Positions 25,537 through 33,937 of a stretch of 64,000 bases of DNA are shown one piece after another. Positions within the stretch are counted from its first letter, which is position 1; the number at the start of each line of letters is the position of its first letter. The stretch spans positions 1 to 64,000 of the forward strand of contig JBIMKP010000001.1 of assembly GCA_051861545.1 (NCBI GenBank). Reading direction: 5' to 3'. The notes below the pieces were generated by a model. The model made no database searches. It saw only the letters and a program-made list of their open reading frames with translations, and had not been told where the DNA came from. The position numbers and the translations under genes were made by a program. Origin of the DNA: CAISCU01 sp051861545. GTDB taxonomy: Bacteria; Bacteroidota; Bacteroidia; UKL13-3.

Positions 25537-26196
25537 TTAAACAATTAAACCGTCTTTTAATCTGATTGTTCTTTGAGTCATTTCAGCAATATCATGTTCA
25601 TGGGTAACAATAACTACAGTAATACCTTTTGAATTAATATCTTTTAAAAGGCTCATTACTTCATAACTTGTTTGAGTATCTAATGCTCCAGTTGGTTCAT
25701 CAGCCAAAATCATTTTGGGTTGAGAAATAAGTGCACGAGCAATGGCAACCCTTTGTTTTTGTCCACCAGATAATTCATTGGGCATATGTTTAGCCCATGG
25801 AGCCAATCCAACCATTTCTAGATATTCCATAGCTAAACTATTTCGTTTCTTTCTTGGAACCTTTTGGTAATACAATGGTAAAGCAACATTCTCCATTGCA
25901 TTTTTAAATGATATTAAATTAAATGATTGGAAAACAAAGCCTATAAATTGATTCCTCAATTTGGCTGCTTGAGTTTCGTTCATATGCTGAATTAATTGCC
26001 CATTTAAATGGTAAGTACCAGCATCGTAATCATCGAGAATACCCAAAATATTTAACAGAGTAGATTTTCCACTACCCGAGGAGCCCATTATTGAAACTAG
26101 CTCACCTTTTTCTATTTCAACATTAATTCCTTTTAAAACTTTAAGAGAATTCCCTCCAACGGAGTAACTTTTTTCTATTGATTGTAGCTTAATCAT
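25537..26196 (-). CDS. ABC transporter ATP-binding protein, MacB/LolD type
   Basis: 219 residues. All ATPase motifs are intact: Walker A GSSGSGKSTLLN (about 38), Q-loop FVFQSFNLI, signature LSGGQKQRVAIARAL (about 142), Walker B MILADEPTGALD (about 162) and the switch histidine in IVTHEHD. It energises the two FtsX-like permeases downstream. Start ATG at 26196 is 3 bp after the peptidase gene. Substrate unknown; macrolides, peptides or lipoproteins are handled by relatives. Confidence 0.95.
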   Translation of the reverse strand: MIKLQSIEKSYSVGGNSLKVLKGINVEIEKGELVSIMGSSGSGKSTLLNILGILDDYDAGTYHLNGQLIQHMNETQAAKLRNQFIGFVFQSFNLISFKNAMENVALPLYYQKVPRKKRNSLAMEYLEMVGLAPWAKHMPNELSGGQKQRVAIARALISQPKMILADEPTGALDTQTSYEVMSLLKDINSKGITVVIVTHEHDIAEMTQRTIRLKDGLIV

Positions 26197-26199
26197 GAA

Positions 26200-28131
26200 T
26201 TATTTAGGACTATTTGTTGAAATTCTACCACCGATATGTTTTGCTAAAAAGCGCTCCATTGAGCCATAAAAATCAAACTGATTTTCTTCATTTGCAAAAC
26301 CATGTCCTTCATTGTCTTTCACCATGTATTCAACTTGAATACCACGTTTCTTTAAGGCTTCAACAACCTGATCACTTTCTGCCTTATTTACCCTTGGATC
26401 GTTTGCACCTTGTGCTATAAATAATGGAGCTCTAATTTTATCTACATAAAAAACAGGCGAAACTTCTCTTAAAGCAATTGAATCTGATTGAGGATTACCT
26501 ACCATTTCATGAAACATATCTTTGTAAGGTTTCCAATAAGGTGGAATAGTACCCATAAAAGTAAACATATTTGAAACCCCAACATAATCGACACCGCATG
26601 CATAAAGTTCCGGAGTAAAAGTTAATCCAGCTAATGTTGCATAACCTCCATAACTAGCTCCATATATTCCTACTCTTTTAGGATCTGCAATTCCTTCAGA
26701 AACCAACCAATTTACTCCATCAGTAATATCTTGTTGCATGGTTTTTCCCCATTGTTTGAAACTTGATTCCCAAAATTTTCTTCCATAACCTGTAGAACCC
26801 CTAAAATTCATTTGTAAAACGGCATAACCTCTATTTGCCAAAAACTGAACTTCTGGATTAAATCCCCAAAAGTCTCTAGCCCAAGGTCCACCATGTGGAT
26901 TAACTATTACAGGTAAATTTTTGGCTTCTAAACCCTTTGGAATAGTAAGATATCCATGAATTGTTAAACCATCTTTCGATTTATAAGAAATTGGTTTCAT
27001 TTCACTCATTTCTTCTTCATTAATCCATGGAGCTCTTTCAACAATTTTTGTTAACTCATCATTTGTAATATCATAGAAATAGCTAGTTCCTAAAGATCTA
27101 TCGCTGATAGTTCTTACCAAACATTTATCTTCATTTTTATTCTTACTTGTTATAATAATATCATATTTATCGCCCAATTTCTTTTTTAGCTTTGAATAAA
27201 TTTCTTCTGTATGTTTATCTAAGAATTTCATCTCAGTTTTCTCGGTATGAAATGTTATTGAAGTTAACACTTTACGTTTTCTAGAGTATTCCAACATTTC
27301 TAAATCAACATCTGAATGCTCATATAATACTTCCATTTCTTTACCTTGAGCAATATCAAATTTTACAATTGCTGACTTATCGCGATTTAGGTTTGAACAT
27401 GCATAAATAAACTTGTTATCAAAGCTAAAAAACAAAGGACTTACTTGTTCTTTAAAGGAAGTTTGAAGTACAATTTTAAATGGACTTTTTTCATTTTCTC
27501 GATACAATAAATTCGACCTTACACCATCGGTTTGAACTGCTACACGAATAGTTCCAGTATGGTCGGTAATCCAAGTACTAATACCTCCTGGATTTTCAGC
27601 CACAGAAATCATTTCACCAGTTTTGATATTAAGTCGATAAACGTCAAATAATTCAGGATTACGTTTATTCATTTCTATCAAAACCTCATCTTCATAATCA
27701 ATTAATTCATCAACAATTTGAACCCTTACATTTTTAAACGGGGTTAAATCCTTTTGATTTTTACCATCAGCGTCAACAGCAAAAAGATGGAAATTTTCAT
27801 CACCACCATTATCTTTTACATAAATCAATCGGTTATTGTTTTTCCAGAAATACGCACTGATATTTCTATCTTCAACAGAAGTAACTTGGAAAGTATCATT
27901 AGAACCAATTTTTGTAACAAAAACATTCATTCTGTTTTTGTAAGGCTTGGTAAACGAAATTTTATCTCCATCAGGCGAAAGTAAGATGTAGGAAATATCT
28001 GGATTCCTGAAAAAATTGGTGAGTGGAATAATGGGTGATTGTTGGTTTTTACTTGAATGATTTGCGCAAGAAACCAACAAAATTGAAAACGCAATAAAAC
28101 TAAACAGTCTAAAAATTAAAACCTTCTTCAT
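26200..28131 (-). CDS. S9 family prolyl-oligopeptidase-like lipoprotein
   Basis: 643 residues from the ATG at 28131; a TTG five codons upstream would only lengthen the signal. Lipobox SILLVSCAN near residue 24. The first 380 residues form a beta-propeller (ISYILLSPDGDKISF and similar blades), followed by an alpha/beta-hydrolase domain with the triad serine in YGASYGGYATLAG (about 493), aspartate in AQGANDPRV (about 578) and histidine in DNEGHGFANEE (about 610). It resembles acylaminoacyl- or dipeptidyl-peptidases and should act in the periplasm or on a membrane surface. It heads an operon with an ABC exporter, which suggests breakdown or trimming of the exported compound. Confidence 0.9.
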   Translation of the reverse strand: MKKVLIFRLFSFIAFSILLVSCANHSSKNQQSPIIPLTNFFRNPDISYILLSPDGDKISFTKPYKNRMNVFVTKIGSNDTFQVTSVEDRNISAYFWKNNNRLIYVKDNGGDENFHLFAVDADGKNQKDLTPFKNVRVQIVDELIDYEDEVLIEMNKRNPELFDVYRLNIKTGEMISVAENPGGISTWITDHTGTIRVAVQTDGVRSNLLYRENEKSPFKIVLQTSFKEQVSPLFFSFDNKFIYACSNLNRDKSAIVKFDIAQGKEMEVLYEHSDVDLEMLEYSRKRKVLTSITFHTEKTEMKFLDKHTEEIYSKLKKKLGDKYDIIITSKNKNEDKCLVRTISDRSLGTSYFYDITNDELTKIVERAPWINEEEMSEMKPISYKSKDGLTIHGYLTIPKGLEAKNLPVIVNPHGGPWARDFWGFNPEVQFLANRGYAVLQMNFRGSTGYGRKFWESSFKQWGKTMQQDITDGVNWLVSEGIADPKRVGIYGASYGGYATLAGLTFTPELYACGVDYVGVSNMFTFMGTIPPYWKPYKDMFHEMVGNPQSDSIALREVSPVFYVDKIRAPLFIAQGANDPRVNKAESDQVVEALKKRGIQVEYMVKDNEGHGFANEENQFDFYGSMERFLAKHIGGRISTNSPK

Positions 28132-28148
28132 AATCTTTTTCTCCAATC

Positions 28149-28193
28149 AGAACGTTCTAAATAATCTGTAAAAATTAACAGATTATTCTGAAC
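28149..28193 (-). promoter_or_regulatory. Nested palindromes before the peptidase-efflux operon
   Basis: Two overlapping symmetric elements: the perfect 10-bp palindrome AGAACGTTCT (28149-28158), and two 16-nt arms (28154-28169 and 28178-28193) that match as inverted repeats at 14 of 16 positions, with AATAATCTGT / ACAGATTATT perfect, around an 8-nt loop. They lie 18-62 nt before the ATG at 28131, downstream of a possible promoter. They could be an operator for a repressor or a leader hairpin. Confidence 0.55.
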
Positions 28194-28228
28194 TAATCAA
28201 TAAAACAACGAAGAATATTAAATAAAAA

Positions 28229-28260
28229 CAAGCTTAGAAAGTTTTAAATATGACTACAAG
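28229..28260 (-). promoter_or_regulatory. Possible promoter of the peptidase-efflux operon
   Basis: On the minus strand TTG (28257-28259) is followed after about 20 bp by TAAGCTTG (28229-28236), one mismatch from TAnnTTTG. Transcription near 28222 would place the nested palindromes in the untranslated leader. Confidence 0.3.
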
Positions 28261-28291
28261 ACCTATTTTTTGATAAACGGCACTAAAACAA

Positions 28292-28317
28292 GATGCCACC
28301 CCAATTGGAGTGGCATC
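28292..28317 (-). terminator. Hairpin after the TonB-associated lipoprotein gene
   Basis: GATGCCAC (28292-28299) and GTGGCATC (28310-28317) form the stem, with CC/GG possible inside. On the minus strand a T-rich run (TTGTTTT) follows. It separates the metal-uptake set from the efflux operon. Confidence 0.6.
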
Positions 28318-28338
28318 AATCTTAAATTACTACAAAGA

Positions 28339-28911
28339 TTACATTGAAATTCTCACCGGAAAATTGATATCTAAATCAGATTCTGATGAAGGATTATTGT
28401 CTTTTTCAACTCCATCGTAATGACTTAAAACTACATTTAATTTGCCCAAAACCGGCCAGCTTGTATTCGTACTATTTATCTTGATTTTAAAACTTAATCC
28501 AAGAGGTCTGTTTTTTGAATCGAAATCTAAATAAGTTGTACTCCACATATTTTTAATCTCATTAGAAGCTGTAAAGAAGAATCTATGTTCATCGGACTCT
28601 TTTTCTATTTCAGCAGAAACTGTATCTACAGGATTTTTTGATTCATCTAATACCAAAATTTCCACCTTATATTCATTGTTATTGTTTAAGGTTAATGTGT
28701 CAATAGTAGGTACATTTCCTCCATCACCATCTAAATCTCTCCATTTTACAAGATAAGTTTCGTTAACATTTGATTGATTTACTATGCTTAAATAAACGGA
28801 GGTAATTTGTTCCTGAGCATTATTCACTTCAGGTTTTTTTGCTTCTTCTTTTTTACAAGCAGCAAATGAAATAATTGAGAAAATAAAAAGATATAAAAAT
28901 ATTTTTTTCAT
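28339..28911 (-). CDS. TonB-receptor-associated lipoprotein of unknown function
   Basis: 190 residues. Lipobox IISFAAC at about 18, then a charged linker and one beta-rich domain with WRDLDGDGGNVPTIDTLTL (about 57), a strongly acidic stretch ending EKESDEHRFFF (about 105-113) and KLNVVLSHYDGV (about 158). Proteins of this pattern sit directly after TonB receptors in many Bacteroidota, and the acidic/histidine EKESDEHRFFF motif recurs there. It is 15 bp after the TonB receptor and surely cotranscribed. Probable role: binding or handing over the receptor's substrate at the outer membrane. No named domain is recognised. Confidence 0.8.
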   Translation of the reverse strand: MKKIFLYLFIFSIISFAACKKEEAKKPEVNNAQEQITSVYLSIVNQSNVNETYLVKWRDLDGDGGNVPTIDTLTLNNNNEYKVEILVLDESKNPVDTVSAEIEKESDEHRFFFTASNEIKNMWSTTYLDFDSKNRPLGLSFKIKINSTNTSWPVLGKLNVVLSHYDGVEKDNNPSSESDLDINFPVRISM

Positions 28912-28926
28912 AATGTGTTTTTGAGT

Positions 28927-31299
28927 TTAACTCTTTAATTTTTTTGTTTGATAATATTGAATTGGGAATTGAACTGATAAGTAAATATTTCTTCCGGGTT
29001 CATCGGTAAAGTACCTGAATCTATTCATATAATCCCGATATGAATTGTTCAATAGGTTTTTAACTCCTAGTACAAAATTCAAATTTGAAAACGAAGTATG
29101 CACTGTAAAAGAAGTTTGAAAGTTAACTAAAAAATAAGCTGGAGGTGGCGCTACATAATCAAGTCCTTCAACAAATCTATTTTGTTTAAAAACAGATTCA
29201 AAATCTATACTTGAGAAAATATCTGCTAAGAATTTCCATTTTGACTGGTTAAAAACAAGGGCAGACCTTAATCTATTTGCAGGCATATAAATCAAAGGCT
29301 GGTTGTTTGAAACATCATTTGCGTATAAAAATGAATAAGACAAGTTTACTAGAAATCTTTTAGACAATGGTTTTGCAACTTGAAACTCGAATCCACTTAA
29401 ATCTGCATTTGTTTGTGTAAACCTAAAAGTAGGAAAAGCACCTCTCAAGGTAAGTGTAACACTGGTATCCGGTTTTGCGTAAATAAAATTATTGATAGTA
29501 TTTTTAAACAAATTAAAATCAATAGAAATCCATTCAGTTTTCCACTTAAAAGCAAAATCGCTGTTATAAGCAAACTCTGGAACTAAATTTTCATCTCCAA
29601 TTTCAAAAGATGCCAAACCATTATGTAAACCAAAACTATAAAGTTCGTTTACTGCTGGGGCTCTCCAAGCCGAAGATTGGGTAAATTGAATTTGAAATTC
29701 AGAGCTTAAATGATAAGCTCCAGAAGCCACGAATGTTAAACCAGAATAATTCTTTTTAATTTCATTAATATTTGTATTTGAAATCCTTTGAAAAACTGAT
29801 TGAACACGAGAATCAAATCTTGTTCCTGCTTCTATATTCCATCTTCCCGACTTGTACTTTTCGAAAACAAAAACACCAAAGGTTTGCGCTATAAAATTTG
29901 GAATAATTGGTTTTTGTGTACCAGAACTTATATTACTTTGAGTAAGGTAAGTAGCACCCATTTTTCCAGTAATTTTTCGAAACTCTTTGTGTTCAAACTG
30001 CAAATCAAAATTACCAGAATACAATTTTAAATCGTAAGCTGGTAAAGTGTGAGTTAATGAATTAGGATTCCAGCTTACACCTCTATCATATTCCATTCTA
30101 TGATTCATTTGATAAGCATACATAAAACGGAAATTTCCTAATTGAGGATAAGAGTAATTTAGTTTAGCAGCAAGAACTTGATGTGTAACATCTTGTTTAG
30201 GTCTATTAATTTCGTAACTAAATGGAAACTCGATTAAAGGTTTAGAGCTACTAATTGCTTTCTTTAAATCGCTGGTACTTGAAATATGTGCTGCTCTCAT
30301 AATTCCTAATTCTGTTTGAAAATAAGATGCATTAACTTCCACACCTAAAGCCTCTGAAATTTGGTAAAGAGATGAAAAATTTACGTCTGTTTCTTTAAAA
30401 CCAGTATTAGAAATTACATAATTAGGTGTTTTTGAGTCGCCACCAAATTTATAACTACTTTGAAGTCTCCAATTAAAATGCCTTTTGATTCCGTGAGTAC
30501 CATTGAGTAAATTAGAAAAAGCAAAAGCTTTATTATTTGAATAGGCATTCATAGAAACCACACCATCTATTCCAACTAATTGTCGAAAAGGTTTAGGTGA
30601 AATCTTAATTACACCACCAATAGCCTCTGGTCCATATTCCACTGAAGCTGCACCCTTGATTAATTCAATTTCATTGGCACTAAAAGGGTCAATTTCGGGA
30701 CCATGTTCAGCACCCCAACTTTGTGATTCAAGTTTAGTTCCATTGTTAAACAAGGCAATTCTATTACTATGTAAACCTCGAATAATTGGCTTAGAAACAA
30801 CAGGTCCTGTAGATAAAGTTTGTAAACCAGGAATTTGCTTAAACAAATCTGAAAATACCATAGCAGTTGACCTTTGAATTTGTATAGCACTCAGTTTTAT
30901 TCTTGACTGGTTTTCAGACCCTAAATCAGACAGTTCATGTGAATGAACAGTAAATTCATGTAAATGAAAATTAGTTGGACATAACAAAACATCCAAGCTA
31001 AGGTTAGACCTAATATCTAAGACCTCTTCAAAAGAATGATAACCAACAAAACTCACCTGTACAAGGTTCAAACCGGATTTTATTGAATCTAGAGTTACTA
31101 AACCATTGTCGTCAGTGAAATGAAAATGTTTATGTTTACTTATTTGTGCTGTTGCCGCAAAAAGTGGATTTCCAGTCAAGCTATCTAAAACCTTGAGTTG
31201 AATTTTATAGTATTTACCCAAAGATTTATCTTGAGCAAAAACACTAGAAAACAATAAAGTAAACATAAACACCCATATTAAAACAAGTGCTTTTTTCAA
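28927..31299 (-). CDS. TonB-dependent outer-membrane receptor with CarboxypepD_reg-like N-terminal domain
   Basis: 790 residues. Signal peptide (MKKALVLIWVFMFTLLFSS, cleaved near FAQ), a carboxypeptidase-regulatory-like domain (about 30-105, GLNLVQVSFVGYHSF), a plug (about 120-240, with KPIIRGLHSNRIALFNNG and AEHGPEIDPFSANEIELIKG) and a beta-barrel ending in an aromatic strand. The only start giving a signal peptide is TTG at 31299; an in-frame TAG lies upstream. The plug motif with GLHSNRIALFNNG resembles receptors linked to metal uptake in Bacteroidota. The receptor lies between a His/Cys-rich small protein and a lipoprotein, so a metal or metallophore substrate is likely. This is inference from context and histidines (HKHFHF, NFHLHEFTVHSHE). 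Confidence 0.88.
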   Translation of the reverse strand: MKKALVLIWVFMFTLLFSSVFAQDKSLGKYYKIQLKVLDSLTGNPLFAATAQISKHKHFHFTDDNGLVTLDSIKSGLNLVQVSFVGYHSFEEVLDIRSNLSLDVLLCPTNFHLHEFTVHSHELSDLGSENQSRIKLSAIQIQRSTAMVFSDLFKQIPGLQTLSTGPVVSKPIIRGLHSNRIALFNNGTKLESQSWGAEHGPEIDPFSANEIELIKGAASVEYGPEAIGGVIKISPKPFRQLVGIDGVVSMNAYSNNKAFAFSNLLNGTHGIKRHFNWRLQSSYKFGGDSKTPNYVISNTGFKETDVNFSSLYQISEALGVEVNASYFQTELGIMRAAHISSTSDLKKAISSSKPLIEFPFSYEINRPKQDVTHQVLAAKLNYSYPQLGNFRFMYAYQMNHRMEYDRGVSWNPNSLTHTLPAYDLKLYSGNFDLQFEHKEFRKITGKMGATYLTQSNISSGTQKPIIPNFIAQTFGVFVFEKYKSGRWNIEAGTRFDSRVQSVFQRISNTNINEIKKNYSGLTFVASGAYHLSSEFQIQFTQSSAWRAPAVNELYSFGLHNGLASFEIGDENLVPEFAYNSDFAFKWKTEWISIDFNLFKNTINNFIYAKPDTSVTLTLRGAFPTFRFTQTNADLSGFEFQVAKPLSKRFLVNLSYSFLYANDVSNNQPLIYMPANRLRSALVFNQSKWKFLADIFSSIDFESVFKQNRFVEGLDYVAPPPAYFLVNFQTSFTVHTSFSNLNFVLGVKNLLNNSYRDYMNRFRYFTDEPGRNIYLSVQFPIQYYQTKKLKS

Positions 31300-31367
31300 A
31301 AAAGTAATTTTTATTAACTAGAAAACCCGAAAGAAAAAGTAGCCCTCAATTCAAAGGCTATTTTGTG

Positions 31368-31538
31368 CTTGCTGAAAATATATAACAGTAACAATCTTCA
31401 AACAATTGAACAAAGATTTAATAATTGAAAAGAGTTAGAAAAACAGTCATCTTTTATATCACAACCACATAGAAATTAAGATACAAACCTCTTATGGAAG
31501 GTTCTAAAAATAGAGCATTTCATGTTATTTTCAGCAAG
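31368..31538. repeat. 13-bp perfect inverted repeat spanning the gap between the His-rich gene and the TonB receptor
   Basis: CTTGCTGAAAATA at 31368-31380 and its exact reverse complement TATTTTCAGCAAG at 31526-31538 stand 145 bp apart in a 245-bp intergenic stretch (31300-31544). No matching target-site duplication flanks them. The rest of the stretch shows a weak TAGCC/GGCTA hairpin (31340-31360) and no gene. They may be two binding sites for one regulator, a long-range RNA stem or the ends of a tiny mobile repeat. Confidence 0.6.
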
Positions 31539-31544
31539 TTGTAT

Positions 31545-31931
31545 TTATACAAACGGTGGCCCCTTGTTAAAAAAAACTAGTAAGGATGTTTTAAAAAATT
31601 GAAGTCTTAATTTTGAAAATATTGCAGTTCCATTTTCGATTGAAAAATTAGAAATTGGGACAACAATTTCAAATAATTGATTAAAATGAAATTGGCAAAA
31701 GAAACAATCGGGAGTACTTTCTACTAAATGGTTTTGATGTTGACAATCATGATTTTGAAGTAAATCATCTTGACAAGCATATTCATCCAATTTACAATGA
31801 TGCGATTCATCCTTACTAACAACGGCAATTCTATGCAATTCATCTTGGTGATGATGAAAAGCATTATATGGCAGCAAGCTTATTGAAAAAACTGCCAATA
31901 ATAGAAAACTGAAAATTGCCCTATTTATCAA
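31545..31931 (-). CDS. Small His/Cys-rich exported or membrane protein upstream of the TonB receptor
   Basis: 128 residues. An N-terminal hydrophobic segment (MINRAIFSFLLLAVFSISLLP), then a histidine-rich stretch (AFHHHQDELHR, ESHHCKLDEYACQDD, NHDCQHQNH), a CFFCQFHF motif near 78 and a hydrophobic end finishing KGPPFV. Bacteroidota carry similar short His/CXXC proteins ending in GPP next to metal-linked TonB receptors. The ligands suggest binding of zinc, copper or a similar metal in the periplasm. The only available start is TTG at 31931; no ATG occurs in frame before the histidine cluster, and a TAACTTTG box lies almost on it (31937-31944), so start and promoter are uncertain. Confidence 0.7.
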   Translation of the reverse strand: MINRAIFSFLLLAVFSISLLPYNAFHHHQDELHRIAVVSKDESHHCKLDEYACQDDLLQNHDCQHQNHLVESTPDCFFCQFHFNQLFEIVVPISNFSIENGTAIFSKLRLQFFKTSLLVFFNKGPPFV

Positions 31932-32055
31932 GTTTACAAAGTTAAGAAAGCAAACATGAATTAGTACTAAATTGGATAAAAGGCAATAAATTGAATTTTG
32001 TGAAATAAAAACTAAGTAAAAAATATTTTTTGCTTGAATTTATTACATATAAGAA

Positions 32056-32085
32056 TTGACAAATAAGGTTTAAGAACTAAGTTTG
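32056..32085 (+). promoter_or_regulatory. Promoter of hutU
   Basis: TTG at 32056-32058 and TAAGTTTG at 32078-32085 are 19 bp apart, the same strong arrangement as before HU. The -7 box contains the TTG at 32083 that could otherwise be taken as the start codon, so the ATG at 32101 is the real start. The predicted leader is about 10 nt. Confidence 0.7.
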
Positions 32086-32100
32086 CCAAAAATACCAATC

Positions 32101-33768
32101 ATGAGCAAAAGAGGAGATTTACATGCAGCAACTGGAAATACAATTAGTTGCAAAGGATGGGTTCAGGAGGCTGCGTTAAGAATGTTACACAACAATCTAG
32201 ACCCAGATGTAGCCGAAAGACCAGAAGATTTAATTGTTTACGGAGGAATTGGGAAAGCCGCTAGAAACTGGGAAAGTTTTGACTTAATTGTTAAAGCCTT
32301 ACAAGATCTAGAGGATGATGAAACTCTTTTAATACAATCGGGCAAACCGGTAGGTATTCTTCCAACTCACCCAGATGCGCCAAGAGTAATTATTTCGAAT
32401 TCGATGTTAGTTCCCAAATGGGCAAATTGGGATACCTTTCATGAATTGGACAAAAAAGGATTGATGATGTATGGCCAAATGACAGCAGGAAGTTGGATAT
32501 ACATTGGCTCTCAAGGAATTGTACAAGGAACTTATGAAACATTTGCAGAAGCTGCTCGTCAACATTTTGGTGGAAGTTTAAAAGGCACATTAACAGTAAC
32601 TGCAGGTTTAGGAGGAATGGGAGGAGCTCAACCACTTGCTGTAACCATGTGTGATGGCGTATGTTTAGCAGCCGAAATGGTTGAATGGAGAATAAAAAAG
32701 AGACTTGAAACACGTTACTTAGATGTAATGAGCAGGGACATTGATCAAGCAATTGACATGGCTTTGGCTGCAAAAGCACAAGGAAAAAGATTATCAATTG
32801 GGGTAGTTTGTAATATTATTGATTTACTAGAGCGTTTAATTGAACGAAATATTACTCCTGACTTACTAACTGACCAAACATCGGCTCATGATCCACTAAA
32901 TGGATATTATCCTGAAGGATTAGTTGAGGAAGTTTCGGACAGAATGAGAAAAACTGAACCTGAAAAATATGTAAGATTATCATTAGATACGATGGCTCAC
33001 CACGTAAAATTGATGATTACACTACAAGAAAAAGGAGCGATAGTATTTGATTACGGAAATAATTTAAGAGGACAAGCACATGACCAAAGAAATGTAAAAA
33101 ATGCCTTTTCATTCCCAGGTTTTGTTCCGGCTTATATTAGACCATTATTTTGCGAAGGAAAAGGTCCATTTAGATGGGTTGCTTTGAGTGGAGATCCACA
33201 AGATATTTATACAACTGATAAAGTAATGAGGGAATTATTTCCAGAAAACACATCATTACACCGTTGGTTGGATATGGCACAAGAGAGAATTGAATTTCAA
33301 GGATTACCTGCTAGAATTTGTTGGATAGGACAAGGAGATAGAGAAAAGGCAGCATTAGCATTTAATGAACTGGTAAGAACTGGTAAAGTTAAAGGACCAA
33401 TTGTAATCGGTAGAGACCACTTAGATACTGGGTCTGTAGCATCACCAAACAGAGAAACAGAAGCAATGAAAGATGGTTCGGATGCAGTTGCTGATTGGCC
33501 AATTTTAAATGCATTAATAAACACAGCAGGAGGAGCAAGTTGGGTAAGTGTGCATCATGGTGGTGGAGTTGGCATGGGATATTCTATCCATGCAGGAATG
33601 GTGATATTAGCAGATGGAACAGAAGCAGCAGCAAAAAGATTAAAAAGAGTTTTACATAACGACCCAGCAATGGGAGTAATTAGACATGCAGATGCTGGCT
33701 ACGATATAGCTATTGATACTGCAAGAAAACACCGATTAGATTTAAAACAGAGATTAGAAGAAAAATAA
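32101..33768 (+). CDS. hutU: Urocanate hydratase
   Basis: 555 residues from the ATG at 32101 (MSKRGDLHAATGNTISCKGW). It converts urocanate to 4-imidazolone-5-propionate in histidine breakdown, with NAD+ as an electrophilic cofactor. Conserved blocks: YGGIGKAARNWESF, QSGKPVG, the Rossmann-type GLGGMGGAQPLAVTMCDGVCL, DQTSAHDPLNGYYP, and the active-site cysteine in ARICWIGQGDR at about 407. Full length is as expected. The other hut genes (hutH, hutI, hutG) are not nearby; the gene has its own promoter and terminator, so the pathway is scattered in this genome. Confidence 0.96.
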   Translation: MSKRGDLHAATGNTISCKGWVQEAALRMLHNNLDPDVAERPEDLIVYGGIGKAARNWESFDLIVKALQDLEDDETLLIQSGKPVGILPTHPDAPRVIISNSMLVPKWANWDTFHELDKKGLMMYGQMTAGSWIYIGSQGIVQGTYETFAEAARQHFGGSLKGTLTVTAGLGGMGGAQPLAVTMCDGVCLAAEMVEWRIKKRLETRYLDVMSRDIDQAIDMALAAKAQGKRLSIGVVCNIIDLLERLIERNITPDLLTDQTSAHDPLNGYYPEGLVEEVSDRMRKTEPEKYVRLSLDTMAHHVKLMITLQEKGAIVFDYGNNLRGQAHDQRNVKNAFSFPGFVPAYIRPLFCEGKGPFRWVALSGDPQDIYTTDKVMRELFPENTSLHRWLDMAQERIEFQGLPARICWIGQGDREKAALAFNELVRTGKVKGPIVIGRDHLDTGSVASPNRETEAMKDGSDAVADWPILNALINTAGGASWVSVHHGGGVGMGYSIHAGMVILADGTEAAAKRLKRVLHNDPAMGVIRHADAGYDIAIDTARKHRLDLKQRLEEK

Positions 33769-33784
33769 CTAAAAATACAAAAAG

Positions 33785-33811
33785 CCGGAGTTTATACTTC
33801 GGTTTTTTTTT
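33785..33811 (+). terminator. Terminator after hutU
   Basis: CCGGAG (33785-33790) pairs with CTTCGG (33797-33802), one G-U pair included, around TTTATA, followed by nine T. Confidence 0.8.
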
Positions 33812-33884
33812 GCTGTAAATTGTAATTTGGGAATACTGAAAAAGCCAGAAAAATTCATTATTGGTACCCCTATAAACGAACCAA

Positions 33885-33937
33885 GGGCCGCTTACGCGGC
33901 CCCGGCTCAACCTTTACTCAAGCCATTCTTCAATGGC
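33885..33937. other. Cluster of GC-rich hairpins in a gene-free stretch
   Basis: The stretch 33812-34159 has no intact gene and is locally much richer in G/C than the window. GGGCCGC / GCGGCCC (33885-33902) form a perfect 7-bp stem around TTAC; GCCATT / AATGGC (33922-33937) form a perfect stem around CTTC; GCTTAAGC (33963-33970) and GAGCTC (33973-33978) are palindromes. On the minus strand the first hairpin directly follows the end of a broken gene remnant, so it may be that gene's old terminator or part of a repeated palindromic element. Confidence 0.5.

Noticed and set aside
31368..31538. Insertion sequence between the His-rich gene and the TonB receptor
   Set aside because: There is an inverted repeat but no transposase and no target-site duplication; kept only as a repeat of unknown nature.
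33710..33910. 66-codon minus-strand frame through the hutU end and the GC-rich hairpin
   Set aside because: Starts with TTG, runs antisense through the hutU terminator and C-terminus, and shows no family features.
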